Translations under genes and position numbers: made by a program | Shown here: positions 1 to 7,712 of the stretch, piece after piece | Position numbering within the stretch: position 1 is the stretch's first letter | How the letters are laid out: the number at the start of each line of letters is the position of its first letter | The notes under the pieces: model-generated | Databases searched by the model: none | Told to the model about the DNA's origin: nothing | Seen by the model: only the letters and a program-made list of their open reading frames with translations | NCBI GenBank assembly: GCA_964497585.1 | Contig: CAZCDS010000092.1 | Location: forward strand, 1 to 19,473 | Reading direction: 5' to 3' | Source: CAZCDS01 sp964497585 | GTDB lineage: Bacteria; Desulfobacterota; Desulfomonilia; Desulfomonilales; Desulfomonilaceae | Length of the DNA stretch: 19,473 nt

Positions 1-146
1 AGACCACCACGATTTTTATTCTTCGTTGTGCCTTTTCAGGCATGAATGTTGCTATGAAAGACCTACCATGCCCAGAAGAGATCAACCTTTGCGCCACCAC
101 GAGTCTCATGGTACTCTTTGCTCTACTTGTCCTCTGGTGACAGATC

Positions 147-278
147 ATGGTTGGCAAGGGCAAGACCGTGAAGAACCCGGACGGCTCTTGCGTTGTCCTC
201 CTGTCCGCAATCACTCATCGGACAGAGAGATCGGGCTTTTCAAGGGAACTCTTTGCCGTTAAGATGGAGGTCTGTTGA
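147..278 (+). CDS. possible small hypothetical protein (43 aa)
   Basis: This short frame starts at an ATG and ends at a TGA 30 bases before the YdhR-like gene. Its third codon positions are mostly G or C, like the real genes here, and it reads smoothly (it begins MVGKGKTVKNPDG). No clear Shine-Dalgarno sequence precedes it. The same frame continues upstream to an ATG at 54 but is cut by a TGA at 138-140. It may be a remnant or chance. I do not recognise it, and I see nothing else in bases 1-308. Confidence 0.2.
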   Translation: MVGKGKTVKNPDGSCVVLLSAITHRTERSGFSRELFAVKMEVC

Positions 279-308
279 CACGTCGAATGAGAGACTGGGA
301 GGAAGATC

Positions 309-623
309 ATGATTACAGCAGTCGTACAGTTCAAGCTCCCGCAACCGGTGACCCGCGACAAGGCCCGAGAGATCTTTTCCAGCACGGCGCCCAGGTATCG
401 GGATTTCCCGGGTCTTGTCCGCAAGTACTATCTTCTCTCCGAGGACGGAGGAACCGCCGGGGGAGTCTATTTATGGAGATCGCGTGAGCAGGCCGACCAG
501 CTCTATACAGATGACTGGAAGAAATTCATCAGAGACAAATATGGGGCTGAAGCGTCGATCGAATTTTTCGCCAGTCCGGTGATCGTTGACAATTTGACCG
601 GTGAAATCTTGAAAGACGATTGA
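309..623 (+). CDS. YdhR-like putative monooxygenase (dimeric alpha-beta barrel protein)
   Basis: This 104-residue cytoplasmic protein resembles the YdhR family of small ferredoxin-like-fold proteins. The family is called putative monooxygenases from structural similarity to antibiotic biosynthesis monooxygenases; its substrate is not established. Visible hallmarks are the opening beta strand ITAVVQFKLP, a segment around residues 28-45 (RYRDFPGLVRKYYLL), then a GGVYLWRSREQAD stretch and the tail FASPVIVDN typical of the fold. The length matches the family. The start is the ATG preceded by GGGAGGA at a normal distance. A YdhR-type protein acts as a homodimer. The next gene, a peptide transporter, lies 167 bases downstream with its own strong ribosome site, so co-transcription is uncertain. 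Function is inferred from family resemblance only. Confidence 0.75.
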   Translation: MITAVVQFKLPQPVTRDKAREIFSSTAPRYRDFPGLVRKYYLLSEDGGTAGGVYLWRSREQADQLYTDDWKKFIRDKYGAEASIEFFASPVIVDNLTGEILKDD

Positions 624-790
624 TCCCGGCGATTCGTGCCGAGGTAGTGCGCTCCTCGAAACGGCAATCCCGATAATTTGCGACAGTCTGAACCTGAACT
701 CTGGAGCACTAGTGGTTTTGAAGGATTCTCCCGGGCTTCCGTCCCCAGAATTCCCAATCTCTGGATACGAAAAGCTTCAAGGAGGGAGGA

Positions 791-2080
791 GTGGCTCAAG
801 GGAGTAACCAAGATCTCTGGGGACACCCGAAGGGGCTGTTTGTTCTCTTTCTAACCGAGATGTGGGAGCGATTCTCGTACTATGGAATGAGAGCGCTGCT
901 CGTTTATTACATGATCAAACAGCTCATGTTCACCCAGGGGCAGGCATCACATATATATGGGCTGTACACGGGATTGGTCTATTTGACCCCGTTTTTCGGG
1001 GGAATTCTTGCAGACCGTGCCTGGGGACAACGTAAGACGGTGATTGTGGGGGGAGTGCTGATGGCCATAGGCCATTTCTTCATGGCATTCCAATCCCTGT
1101 TCTTCCCTGCGCTGCTGTTCCTGATTCTGGGGAATGGCGCCTTCAAGCCGAACATCTCCACCCAGGTGGGCAACCTCTACCCGGCAGGCGACGCGCGACG
1201 TGACAGAGCGTTCAGCATATTCTACGTGGGGATCAACGTGGGAGCCTTTTTCTCTCCCCTGGTCTGCGGGACACTGGGAGAAGTGTACGGATGGCATTTC
1301 GGGTTCAGCTCCGCGGGTGTCGGGATGGTTGTCGGGCTCCTAATTTACCTCGGGGGACAGCGTTGGCTTGCACCCGACAATCTTACAACGCGACAACGCT
1401 CCACGCAAAAGACCGCCCCGGCCCTTTCGGGAGATGAAAAGAGCAGAGTGGTGGGGCTTGTTGCGGTCTGTCTTGTCAGCGTGGCATTCTGGGCGGCCTT
1501 TGAACAACAAGGCAACACCATTGCGCTGTGGGCCGACGCCAATACCGATAGACTCATTCTCGGTTGGGAGTTCCCCGCGTCATGGGTTCAGTCCCTCAAT
1601 CCAGCCTTCGTCTTCCTCTGCACTCCCTTGATCACCACGCTCTGGGCACGTCAATCGAGCAAGCACAGGGAACCGTCTGCCGTAACGAAGATGGCAATCG
1701 GCTGTTTCCTGTTGGCATGTGGTTTTCTCGTCATGATTCCTGCGGCGAGGATGTACGCCGCGGGCGGAACACGCGTCAGTGTTCTCTGGCTCGTCTGCTT
1801 TACGCTCCTGGTTACCCTCGGTGAGTTGTACCTTTCGCCGGTCGGCCTATCCCTCGTGACCAAACTGTCACCGGCTCGCATAGTCTCCATGATGATGGGC
1901 ACCTGGTTCCTGGCCTCGTTTTTCGGAAACTACGCGGCGGGATTCATCGGTGGCTACTGGGAGAAAATCCCGAAGGAAGCGTTCTTCCTCATGATAGCGG
2001 CAATCGGCCTTGCAGCGGGGTTGGCGATCCTCATGATCCAGAGGCCCCTGAGGAAGGTTGTGGCAAAGGAGCCCATGTAG
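791..2080 (+). CDS. POT/PTR2 family proton-dependent oligopeptide transporter
   Basis: This inner-membrane protein of the major facilitator superfamily should import di- and tripeptides with protons. The proton-coupling motif of the family, ExxERFxYYG, is present at residues 23-32 (EMWERFSYYG). The PTR2 signatures follow: GNGAFKPNIS at about 114-123, with the conserved lysine at 119, and FYVGINVGAFFSPL at about 144-157. A later helix carries FWAAFEQQGNT, also typical. At 429 residues it is somewhat short for the family (often 450-500), so loops or the C-terminal tail are reduced. The start is a GTG directly after AAGGAGGGAGGA, an unusually strong ribosome site that fixes this start. It converges with the PEP-synthase-like gene, 48 bases from stop to stop. 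Substrate preference among peptides cannot be read from the sequence. Confidence 0.92.
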   Translation: MAQGSNQDLWGHPKGLFVLFLTEMWERFSYYGMRALLVYYMIKQLMFTQGQASHIYGLYTGLVYLTPFFGGILADRAWGQRKTVIVGGVLMAIGHFFMAFQSLFFPALLFLILGNGAFKPNISTQVGNLYPAGDARRDRAFSIFYVGINVGAFFSPLVCGTLGEVYGWHFGFSSAGVGMVVGLLIYLGGQRWLAPDNLTTRQRSTQKTAPALSGDEKSRVVGLVAVCLVSVAFWAAFEQQGNTIALWADANTDRLILGWEFPASWVQSLNPAFVFLCTPLITTLWARQSSKHREPSAVTKMAIGCFLLACGFLVMIPAARMYAAGGTRVSVLWLVCFTLLVTLGELYLSPVGLSLVTKLSPARIVSMMMGTWFLASFFGNYAAGFIGGYWEKIPKEAFFLMIAAIGLAAGLAILMIQRPLRKVVAKEPM

Positions 2081-2098
2081 AGCTTTGGCATCCAACCG

Positions 2099-2113
2099 CG
2101 GCGTTTTTCGCCG
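2099..2113. terminator. weak hairpin between convergent genes
   Basis: CGGCG, a TTTTT loop and CGCCG form a 5-bp stem in the 48-base gap between two convergent genes. It has no following U-tract on either strand, so a terminator role is only a guess from position. Confidence 0.2.
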
Positions 2114-2128
2114 GATCGTTCATCGATC

Positions 2129-4786
2129 TCATTGGGAACGTGAATTCGTAACAGACGCGGGGTACGGCTGGAGGATCTCTTTGATCTGATCGGTAAGTCG
2201 CGTCCGATAGGTGGAGACGGAGGCTTGATCGGCCATGACCATGTCGAGTTGTCGCGTGTGCATGATCAGATAGCCCAGGATTACCAGCCGGCTCTTGACA
2301 AGGTCCTCAGGGTGACCCTCAAACCGGGCCGATACGCCGTCTTCCTTGACCTCTACGTGGAAACCGAATTCTTCCAGGACACCGGCCACCAATGAGGCGC
2401 GCTTCACTCTGCGGGGTCTATCCGCCGCGCCTCCTTTGAACACGAAGCTGACATAGTTCTCTGCCGCCCTATCGCCCACGAGTGCCTCGACTGTGGAGAA
2501 GTGAAAGCCGAATCGCGAACTCAGGCTGCAGAAATTCTTTGATATCATGAAATAATTGCGTACCGAATAAGGTGAACTCAGCGCGGGGTCGAGGCCCGGA
2601 TTTGCCGTTGCCTGGACCAAGACGGACATGAATCCACCCGCGTTCACCGGTGGCGGTCCTTCCCAGGGAATCGCGATAATTCCCTCCCAGAGGGCCAGCA
2701 TTGGTATTGACGCGATATCCTCTATGCGCACGAACTTACCCTCGATAGGCGACTTGAAACCATCGTCGAGGTCAACTACCCACCACTGCATGGGGACCTT
2801 GTCCATCATCTGTTTGCTCGCGTGACGAGAATAACGGTGGTCCTTGCAGAAGCTGAACATTTCCTCGACAGCCTTCTCATGAATGAACCGCGTGATATCG
2901 TGCAAGGTCCGGCATTTCCTTGGATGGAACTCCGGAGAATCAGGGTCGAGAATGTTCAAGGGGGCCACGAGTTCCAGTACCGAGCGCAGCGTGTTGAAGA
3001 CGGCACTTCCTTGCATCAGATTCTTCTTTGGTCTGACCAAGCTGAGGAGTGACTCGACCCTCCCTTCGTAGACCCCCCGCGCGTCAGCGTCCACCGTCAC
3101 GACTGTCTCGTCGGCCAGGTTCTCCATCACGCCCGGCAGACCGAATAGCGCCGGAACGCCGAACTCCCTGGCAACGGTGGCAAGATGGCCGGTAACCCCT
3201 CCCATCTCCGTAACCACAGCCGAAGCCCGACCGAGGAGAGATGCCCAGGTGGGAAGCGCCTGTCGCGTCACCATGACCGCGCCTTGGGGAAACCTCAATT
3301 TGTCCGATTCCCTGGAGACTCTGAACACGGGGCCGGATGCCACGCCCCGTGACACTGTCACCCCGCCGTTCGCCAGAAGAGGCGCGCCGTCACAGGACTC
3401 GTCACAGGGCTCGGCAACGGCCCGAACGGAACTTTCCTGTTGGAGCGGCCGACACTGCAGGACTACAATCTGACCGGTCGTATCAATTGCCCATTCTATG
3501 TCGCGGGCAGATCCGTAGTGGTCTTCGACCTTCACTGCGACGGCCGCCAGGTCGAGGGCTTGCCGGTCGGTCAATGACGGGACTGAGGCCTCGTCATCAG
3601 TCAACTCCATCCTGCATATCCCCTCTTCAGGGTCGCATGTGAACTGCCGCTCCTTGAATCCGATTTGCTTTCGTTCCACGTGGAGGTCCGGTCGTCGTGA
3701 CACAATAAACAGGTCCGGTTCCTCGGACCCATCGACCACGGCCTTGGGCAGTCCCCAGAGGGAATTGATTACGATGGAATCGTCTCGAATATCGAGCGGA
3801 TCCCTTGAGTACATGACACCTCCGGCTACCGCGTCGACCATGGCCATGACCCCAACGCACATCGCGACCGCTTCATCGGGAATACCGCGGGAGAGGCGGT
3901 AGGCAACCGCCGGAAGACTGTATTTGGCTGCCACGACCTCCTTGTACGCATGAACAATGTCTTCGGGACCCACGTTCAGTTCAGATCTGAACTGGCCGGC
4001 AAAACCGGTTCCGGCCACGTCTTCGCCGAGGGCACTGCTCCGAACGGACACCCGTACGTTGTCATGGCTTTCTCTCTCCAATGCCGTGTACGCGTCCATA
4101 ATCGCGCGCTCGACCGCTTCCGGAAGCGGTGAGTCAATGACAAGCTGCTGGATGTTCGCGCTCAGGGTATAGAGTTCCTCCATGTCCTCCTTTTCCGCCG
4201 CCTGGATCCGGCGATCGATTTCGGTTCTGAGGTCATTTGTTGCGATGAACTTGTCGTACGCGGCCGAGGTCACCACGAATCCCGGTGGAACGCTGATTCC
4301 CAGTCTGTTGCGAACCTCTGCCACATTGGCCATCTTTGGCCCCACTTCGTCGAGCATCGTTGCATCAATGTCCGCCAGCGGGGCCGTAAAACGGTCTCCT
4401 CGAGCGACCCTCCCCGTTGACAGGATCGCGTCCAAACGGGACCGGATTGCCTCGAATACTGAGAAGAGCTCTGAATATTTTGTCGGTGCAAGTTCTTCGA
4501 GATGCTGGACCATTCGAAGGACGTTGACGCACACTGCCGTCGACTTGGATCTGACGAAGGACATGCCAAAGGGCTGGTCTCCTCTGAGAGCGTTCTCCAG
4601 ATCGGTGATTATCTCCAGGGCCTTACTGTTCGCGGTGAGCAGGAGCTTAAAGCTATGATATCGAGACCTGAAGGCTGCGCGGAGCTCTTCCTCGTCTATC
4701 AGAGGCGCTGCCATGCCCTCTCCCCTGCCGAGCATTCGTCTGATGAACTCAGCCAATGGTCCCATGAAGCCCCTTTCATCTGCCAT
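2129..4786 (-). CDS. PEP synthase/PPDK-like protein with ATP-grasp and phosphohistidine domains but no PEP-binding barrel
   Basis: This 885-residue cytoplasmic protein shares two of the three PEP synthase domains. Residues 1-130 are helical and unassigned. Residues 145-455 match the ATP-binding (PPDK_N) domain: GPKMANVAEVRNRLGI, PPGFVVT, VSVRSSALGED at 246-256, AGGVMYSRDP at 321-330, DIEWAID and QCRPLQ. Residues 475-580 match the swivelling phosphohistidine domain, with EMGGVTGHLATVAREFG placing the catalytic His at 534. The usual C-terminal PEP/pyruvate TIM barrel is absent. About 300 residues of unrecognised sequence follow instead, including the string CRTLHDITRFIHEKA. By domain logic it should phosphorylate a histidine from ATP and pass the phosphate to an unknown acceptor. 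The annotated start lacks a clear ribosome site. ATGs at residue 8 (after AAAGGGG) or residue 25 (after GGAGAGG) are alternatives; I keep the first because it retains a basic amphipathic N-terminus. Confidence 0.85.
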   Translation of the reverse strand: MADERGFMGPLAEFIRRMLGRGEGMAAPLIDEEELRAAFRSRYHSFKLLLTANSKALEIITDLENALRGDQPFGMSFVRSKSTAVCVNVLRMVQHLEELAPTKYSELFSVFEAIRSRLDAILSTGRVARGDRFTAPLADIDATMLDEVGPKMANVAEVRNRLGISVPPGFVVTSAAYDKFIATNDLRTEIDRRIQAAEKEDMEELYTLSANIQQLVIDSPLPEAVERAIMDAYTALERESHDNVRVSVRSSALGEDVAGTGFAGQFRSELNVGPEDIVHAYKEVVAAKYSLPAVAYRLSRGIPDEAVAMCVGVMAMVDAVAGGVMYSRDPLDIRDDSIVINSLWGLPKAVVDGSEEPDLFIVSRRPDLHVERKQIGFKERQFTCDPEEGICRMELTDDEASVPSLTDRQALDLAAVAVKVEDHYGSARDIEWAIDTTGQIVVLQCRPLQQESSVRAVAEPCDESCDGAPLLANGGVTVSRGVASGPVFRVSRESDKLRFPQGAVMVTRQALPTWASLLGRASAVVTEMGGVTGHLATVAREFGVPALFGLPGVMENLADETVVTVDADARGVYEGRVESLLSLVRPKKNLMQGSAVFNTLRSVLELVAPLNILDPDSPEFHPRKCRTLHDITRFIHEKAVEEMFSFCKDHRYSRHASKQMMDKVPMQWWVVDLDDGFKSPIEGKFVRIEDIASIPMLALWEGIIAIPWEGPPPVNAGGFMSVLVQATANPGLDPALSSPYSVRNYFMISKNFCSLSSRFGFHFSTVEALVGDRAAENYVSFVFKGGAADRPRRVKRASLVAGVLEEFGFHVEVKEDGVSARFEGHPEDLVKSRLVILGYLIMHTRQLDMVMADQASVSTYRTRLTDQIKEILQPYPASVTNSRSQ

Positions 4787-5348
4787 GTCACGTGAGGCTT
4801 AGGCCTTGGAACTTCCCCCCTTCAACAGCGGACTTGTCGCCTCCGGGGACGCAATCCTTTAGTTGGATTTACCAAGGCCCGAAGGCCGTCCACCGGCCAC
4901 TTCCCATCACCTCTGCGCACCAAGCTCAAACGGCCTAACCAGTCAACCCGGCCCTACTGGAATAGGACATGTTTACAGGATGTCAGGTTTCTTTACACTC
5001 TCCACGCGGTGACTCCCGAAAAGGTCCTCCTCTTTTCCTTCACCGGCGCCCATGCAGCCCTTTCATGACAAGAGAACCGCTTTGTTCAGCCTTCTCAGGC
5101 CCTCGGTGCCGAGCGCGTTCCAGGGAATACCTATGCACGGATAAAAAGGTAGGTGCGCCGATCTTCTAATCCCCTTTACCACAAGGAAAAAGGGATAAGC
5201 CCGCTTCTTTGAAGGGGAAGACGTATCACTCATATCCCGTGACAAACGCTCCGTTTCTTTCGCAACAAACTCGAGCACCCTCTCTGTTCGTGCCGGAGGG
5301 AGCGAGTGACGATGAAGTCATAAACTAGCACGTGGAATCGTTTCGCGG
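4787..5348. other. intergenic region, no convincing gene
   Basis: These 562 bases separate two minus-strand genes. They should hold the promoter of the PEP-synthase-like gene, but I see no clear -35/-10 or sigma-54 site. A minus-strand frame at 5063-5278 (71 aa, containing SPSKKRAYPFFLVVKGIRR) stays open but has no good ribosome site or recognised similarity. An imperfect inverted repeat (ATCCCCTTT with AAAAGGGAT, around 5168-5196) lies downstream of the membrane-protein gene and has no U-tract. Confidence 0.5.
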
Positions 5349-6104
5349 CTACACCTCCTTCTTTGCGCCGGCCTTCATCTCGAGCCCCACCCCGTGGAAT
5401 ATCAGCAGTATCGCTATGCCCCACCATAACGTATATATCACATAGAAGACGAGGGACAAGGACAGCCAGACAGCCTCCTGAGAGGCGGTCTGCGGTTGGA
5501 TGCCGAAGAAGTTGTACCCGACTTCGACTCCCTTTTTCACGACCGTCGATACAAACGCAGCCTCTTTAAATTTCTTCTGTCTCGTAAGATCCCGCTCCAT
5601 TTCCTTGAGCACCGTCCACCACGTGGAGAGCGTTTCCTTTCCCGCGATACCGTATTTCCCTTTCAGGACCTCGTCCCGATTGGCGAACATGGCGGTCGAG
5701 TCTTTGAGGACCTGGGTGAGCAGGGCTCCCAGGTCACCGCTCACGGTAAGGGCGTTCCCCTTTCCTCCCACCTGTGCGCCTGCCTTGGTGAGGATTTTCG
5801 AGGCTTGTTGCGCAATCCCTTCATTGGCAAACTTCAGACCGGCAGTAAAAGTCGTGCCGGCAAAAACCTGGGCTTTTTTGATCAGTCCGGGCATGTAGTT
5901 GGTGGAACCCTTGGCGATCGAATTGAAAAGTCTGTCCGCCGCCCTCAGAGCGTTTTTGCCTTGGAATATCGGGGAAAAGATAACGGCCAGGACGATGAGG
6001 AACGTGACCATGAGGCAGATGCCTTTCCAGAATGCACTGGGATTCTTGATCAACGGCGAATTCCTGCGTCCATCTGCCGTCATCGTTGCATTCTTTCCGC
6101 TCAT
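5349..6104 (-). CDS. two-TM membrane protein, partner of the TSUP permease
   Basis: I do not recognise a named family for this 251-residue protein. It shows a short basic N-terminus, a membrane helix at about 27-47 (ICLMVTFLIVLAVIF), a soluble stretch of about 160 residues, and a second helix at about 213-238 (SLSLVFYVIYTLWWGIAILL). A short charged tail with KKE ends it. The middle part is helical, rich in Lys, Ala and Gly, and is probably exposed on the periplasmic side. The start ATG lies only four bases after the stop of the upstream permease gene. Its ribosome site GGGGAGG overlaps the end of that gene, so the two are translationally linked and almost certainly one operon. An accessory or sensor subunit of the permease is the simplest inference. 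An alternative start at Met8 is possible but has no better ribosome site. Confidence 0.8.
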   Translation of the reverse strand: MSGKNATMTADGRRNSPLIKNPSAFWKGICLMVTFLIVLAVIFSPIFQGKNALRAADRLFNSIAKGSTNYMPGLIKKAQVFAGTTFTAGLKFANEGIAQQASKILTKAGAQVGGKGNALTVSGDLGALLTQVLKDSTAMFANRDEVLKGKYGIAGKETLSTWWTVLKEMERDLTRQKKFKEAAFVSTVVKKGVEVGYNFFGIQPQTASQEAVWLSLSLVFYVIYTLWWGIAILLIFHGVGLEMKAGAKKEV

Positions 6105-6108
6105 GAGT

Positions 6109-7389
6109 CTAAACCTCCCCTCTCAGCACTTTCATACTGCCGAGAAACTTGCTGATTATCCACGCTGCGAAGATCCCTATGACAATAAAGAAAGACCATG
6201 TCCCTATGTCGGTCAGCCCTTTGGCAAGGGACGTGGAAATACTGATGACTTCCATCTGGTTGAGCTTCTCCGGAAGTGCAAACAACCGGTTGACAAATCC
6301 GGCGAGAATTGCGGTAGCGTAGAACCCCCGGATGTAGATCCCTTTCACCACCTTCGTCGTAAGCGCGCCGACCTGTACTCCGATGAGGGAACCGAGAAGC
6401 ATTCCCATGGCGAGGGTGTAGAAAATGAAGCCATGGATAGCATATTGAGCGATGGACGCGTAACCTGCGGTAAAGATGATCTGTAGGATATCCGTTCCGA
6501 CCGTAGTGAAACTTGAAACGCCCAGGACGTATACAAACATGGGAAAGGTCAGAAATCCACCACCCACGCCCATGATCGCAGCGGCGAAGCCGACGATGGC
6601 TCCGCACACCGCCACGAACAGTGCGGGTATTCGCTTTCCGCCGGGAACGAGATCCTCGTCGAAGCCTATGGTGGGAGGGATCGAAGCAGCCTGAAGACGG
6701 GCGGGAAGCCCCACCTTCCCCGATGTGGCTTGTGCGCCGTGAACGCTCTCACCGGAATGGGCCCCGACCTCGGCCTCCGATTTCCTCAGTTTCAGGAAGT
6801 CGAAGAGTGCGTAGAATCCGAGAAATCCCAGAAGCACAACGTAGACGACGCTGATAAACGTGTCACTCAGGACGGGATTCCTTTCATAGAGCGCTCTGTT
6901 GATAGTGCCACCCCCGGTGACTCCAATGCCGGCTCCGACAAGAAACGCGACAGCCAGCCCCACTGAGACGTTTCCCAGTTTTTTGTGGATGGCAGTCCCC
7001 ATGATTGCTTTGGCGAAGATGTGGAAGAGGTCCGTTCCCACTGCCAGGATGCCCTTGACCCCTGCGCTCATGAGTGCTGGAGTTATTATGAAGCCGCCTC
7101 CGGCCCCGATGCATCCGGTTATGAGCCCCGCACAGAGCCCGATGAGAATGCTGACAAGAAAGATGTCGGTTGAATAAAAGGCGGGCGTGTACGCTTTATG
7201 ACCGCCCAACGCTGAGGGAAGGTCTGTGGCCAGTGCCACGGAGACCAATACCGCCGGCACTGCCGCCAACGCCAGAATGTAGAGTTTCTTTTTATTATAC
7301 AATATGTTCATAGAGGTCTCATAGTCCCATCGGGCATGGGCCGTGGCGGCTTCCATGAACATCCCGTACAACCTTGTGCCCCAATTCAT
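6109..7389 (-). CDS. TauE/SafE-family (TSUP, DUF81) permease
   Basis: This 426-residue inner-membrane protein has the internal repeat typical of the TSUP family. The first repeat is at 84-111 (GLITGCIGAGGGFIITPAL) and the second at 264-291 (VGFAAAIMGVGGGFLTFPMF). Each is followed by a VGTD motif (GTDLFHI at 118-124, GTDILQI at 298-304). TSUP proteins move sulfite, sulfonates or related organic anions; the substrate here cannot be read. It is longer than many TSUP proteins. It has an N-terminal cytoplasmic segment (about 1-36, FMEAATAHARWDYE) and a hydrophilic loop at about 200-255 between the halves. The frame is open to 7608, but the true start is the ATG at 7389, preceded by AAAGGAGAT. The longer version would run through the sigma-54 promoter. 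It is first in an operon with the two-TM protein and divergent from a sensor kinase. Confidence 0.92.
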   Translation of the reverse strand: MNWGTRLYGMFMEAATAHARWDYETSMNILYNKKKLYILALAAVPAVLVSVALATDLPSALGGHKAYTPAFYSTDIFLVSILIGLCAGLITGCIGAGGGFIITPALMSAGVKGILAVGTDLFHIFAKAIMGTAIHKKLGNVSVGLAVAFLVGAGIGVTGGGTINRALYERNPVLSDTFISVVYVVLLGFLGFYALFDFLKLRKSEAEVGAHSGESVHGAQATSGKVGLPARLQAASIPPTIGFDEDLVPGGKRIPALFVAVCGAIVGFAAAIMGVGGGFLTFPMFVYVLGVSSFTTVGTDILQIIFTAGYASIAQYAIHGFIFYTLAMGMLLGSLIGVQVGALTTKVVKGIYIRGFYATAILAGFVNRLFALPEKLNQMEVISISTSLAKGLTDIGTWSFFIVIGIFAAWIISKFLGSMKVLRGEV

Positions 7390-7473
7390 AACGGATCTCC
7401 TTTCCACGCGGTTGAACTCAATCGGCCACGGCCTTGCCACGAGCATCTTCTCCAGGCCGTCTCCCGCTTGTGT

Positions 7474-7489
7474 TGCAACCTTCGTGCCA
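7474..7489 (-). promoter_or_regulatory. sigma-54 (-24/-12) promoter for the TSUP operon
   Basis: Read on the minus strand the site is CTGGCACGAAGGTTGCA. It matches the RpoN consensus YTGGCACGRNNNTTGCW at every defined base, with TGGCAC at 7489-7484 and TTGC at 7478-7475. Transcription should start near 7463, about 74 bases before the permease ATG. Such promoters need an AAA+ activator, and none is encoded in this window. Confidence 0.85.
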
Positions 7490-7516
7490 GAGTCGCTTCC
7501 AAACCTGCAGACGGAA

Positions 7517-7554
7517 TTGCGCAAGAACGTAGGTGTTGCTATCCATTGGATCGC
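7517..7554. promoter_or_regulatory. candidate activator-binding dyads between the two sigma-54 promoters
   Basis: Two symmetric sequences lie midway between the divergent promoters. One is the perfect 8-base palindrome TTGCGCAA (7517-7524). The other is the 17-base dyad GCTATCCATTGGATCGC (7538-7554), symmetric around a central T except for one mismatched pair. The dyad centre is about 73 bases upstream of the predicted kinase start site and about 83 bases upstream of the permease start site. That position suits a shared upstream activating sequence. The role is inferred from symmetry and position only. Confidence 0.4.
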
Positions 7555-7591
7555 ATGTCCGGTGCGCTCAGGCCCCGGCACTTGGGGCTCG

Positions 7592-7607
7592 TGGCACAAG
7601 TCTTGCA
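7592..7607 (+). promoter_or_regulatory. sigma-54 (-24/-12) promoter for the kinase-receiver operon
   Basis: The site is TGGCAC (7592-7597), five bases AAGTC, then TTGCA (7603-7607): exact core -24 and -12 elements with correct spacing. The flanks deviate slightly from consensus (G before TGGCAC, A after it). Transcription would start near 7619, about 94 bases before the chosen kinase ATG. It faces away from the minus-strand sigma-54 site. Confidence 0.8.
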
Positions 7608-7712
7608 CAACTTTTCGCGAGGACAGAAGACCACGGGTAGGCTTACGGACCAGAAATGCCCTGCATTATCAGGTGGTGACTGTTGAGGATGTTTCCGACT
7701 GCGAGGCAGGCC

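Noticed and set aside
54..278. Longer frame with an in-frame TGA at 138-140, a possible selenoprotein
   Set aside because: There is no recognisable homology, no conserved context around the TGA and no obvious selenocysteine insertion hairpin; a plain stop or remnant is simpler.
5496..6155. 219-codon + strand frame opposite the two-TM protein
   Set aside because: It is antisense to a gene with membrane helices, a ribosome site and operon coupling, so it is a shadow frame.
7390..7608. N-terminal extension of the TSUP frame back to 7608
   Set aside because: It lacks membrane-protein character, runs through the sigma-54 promoter, and a strong ribosome site (AAAGGAGAT) marks the ATG at 7389.
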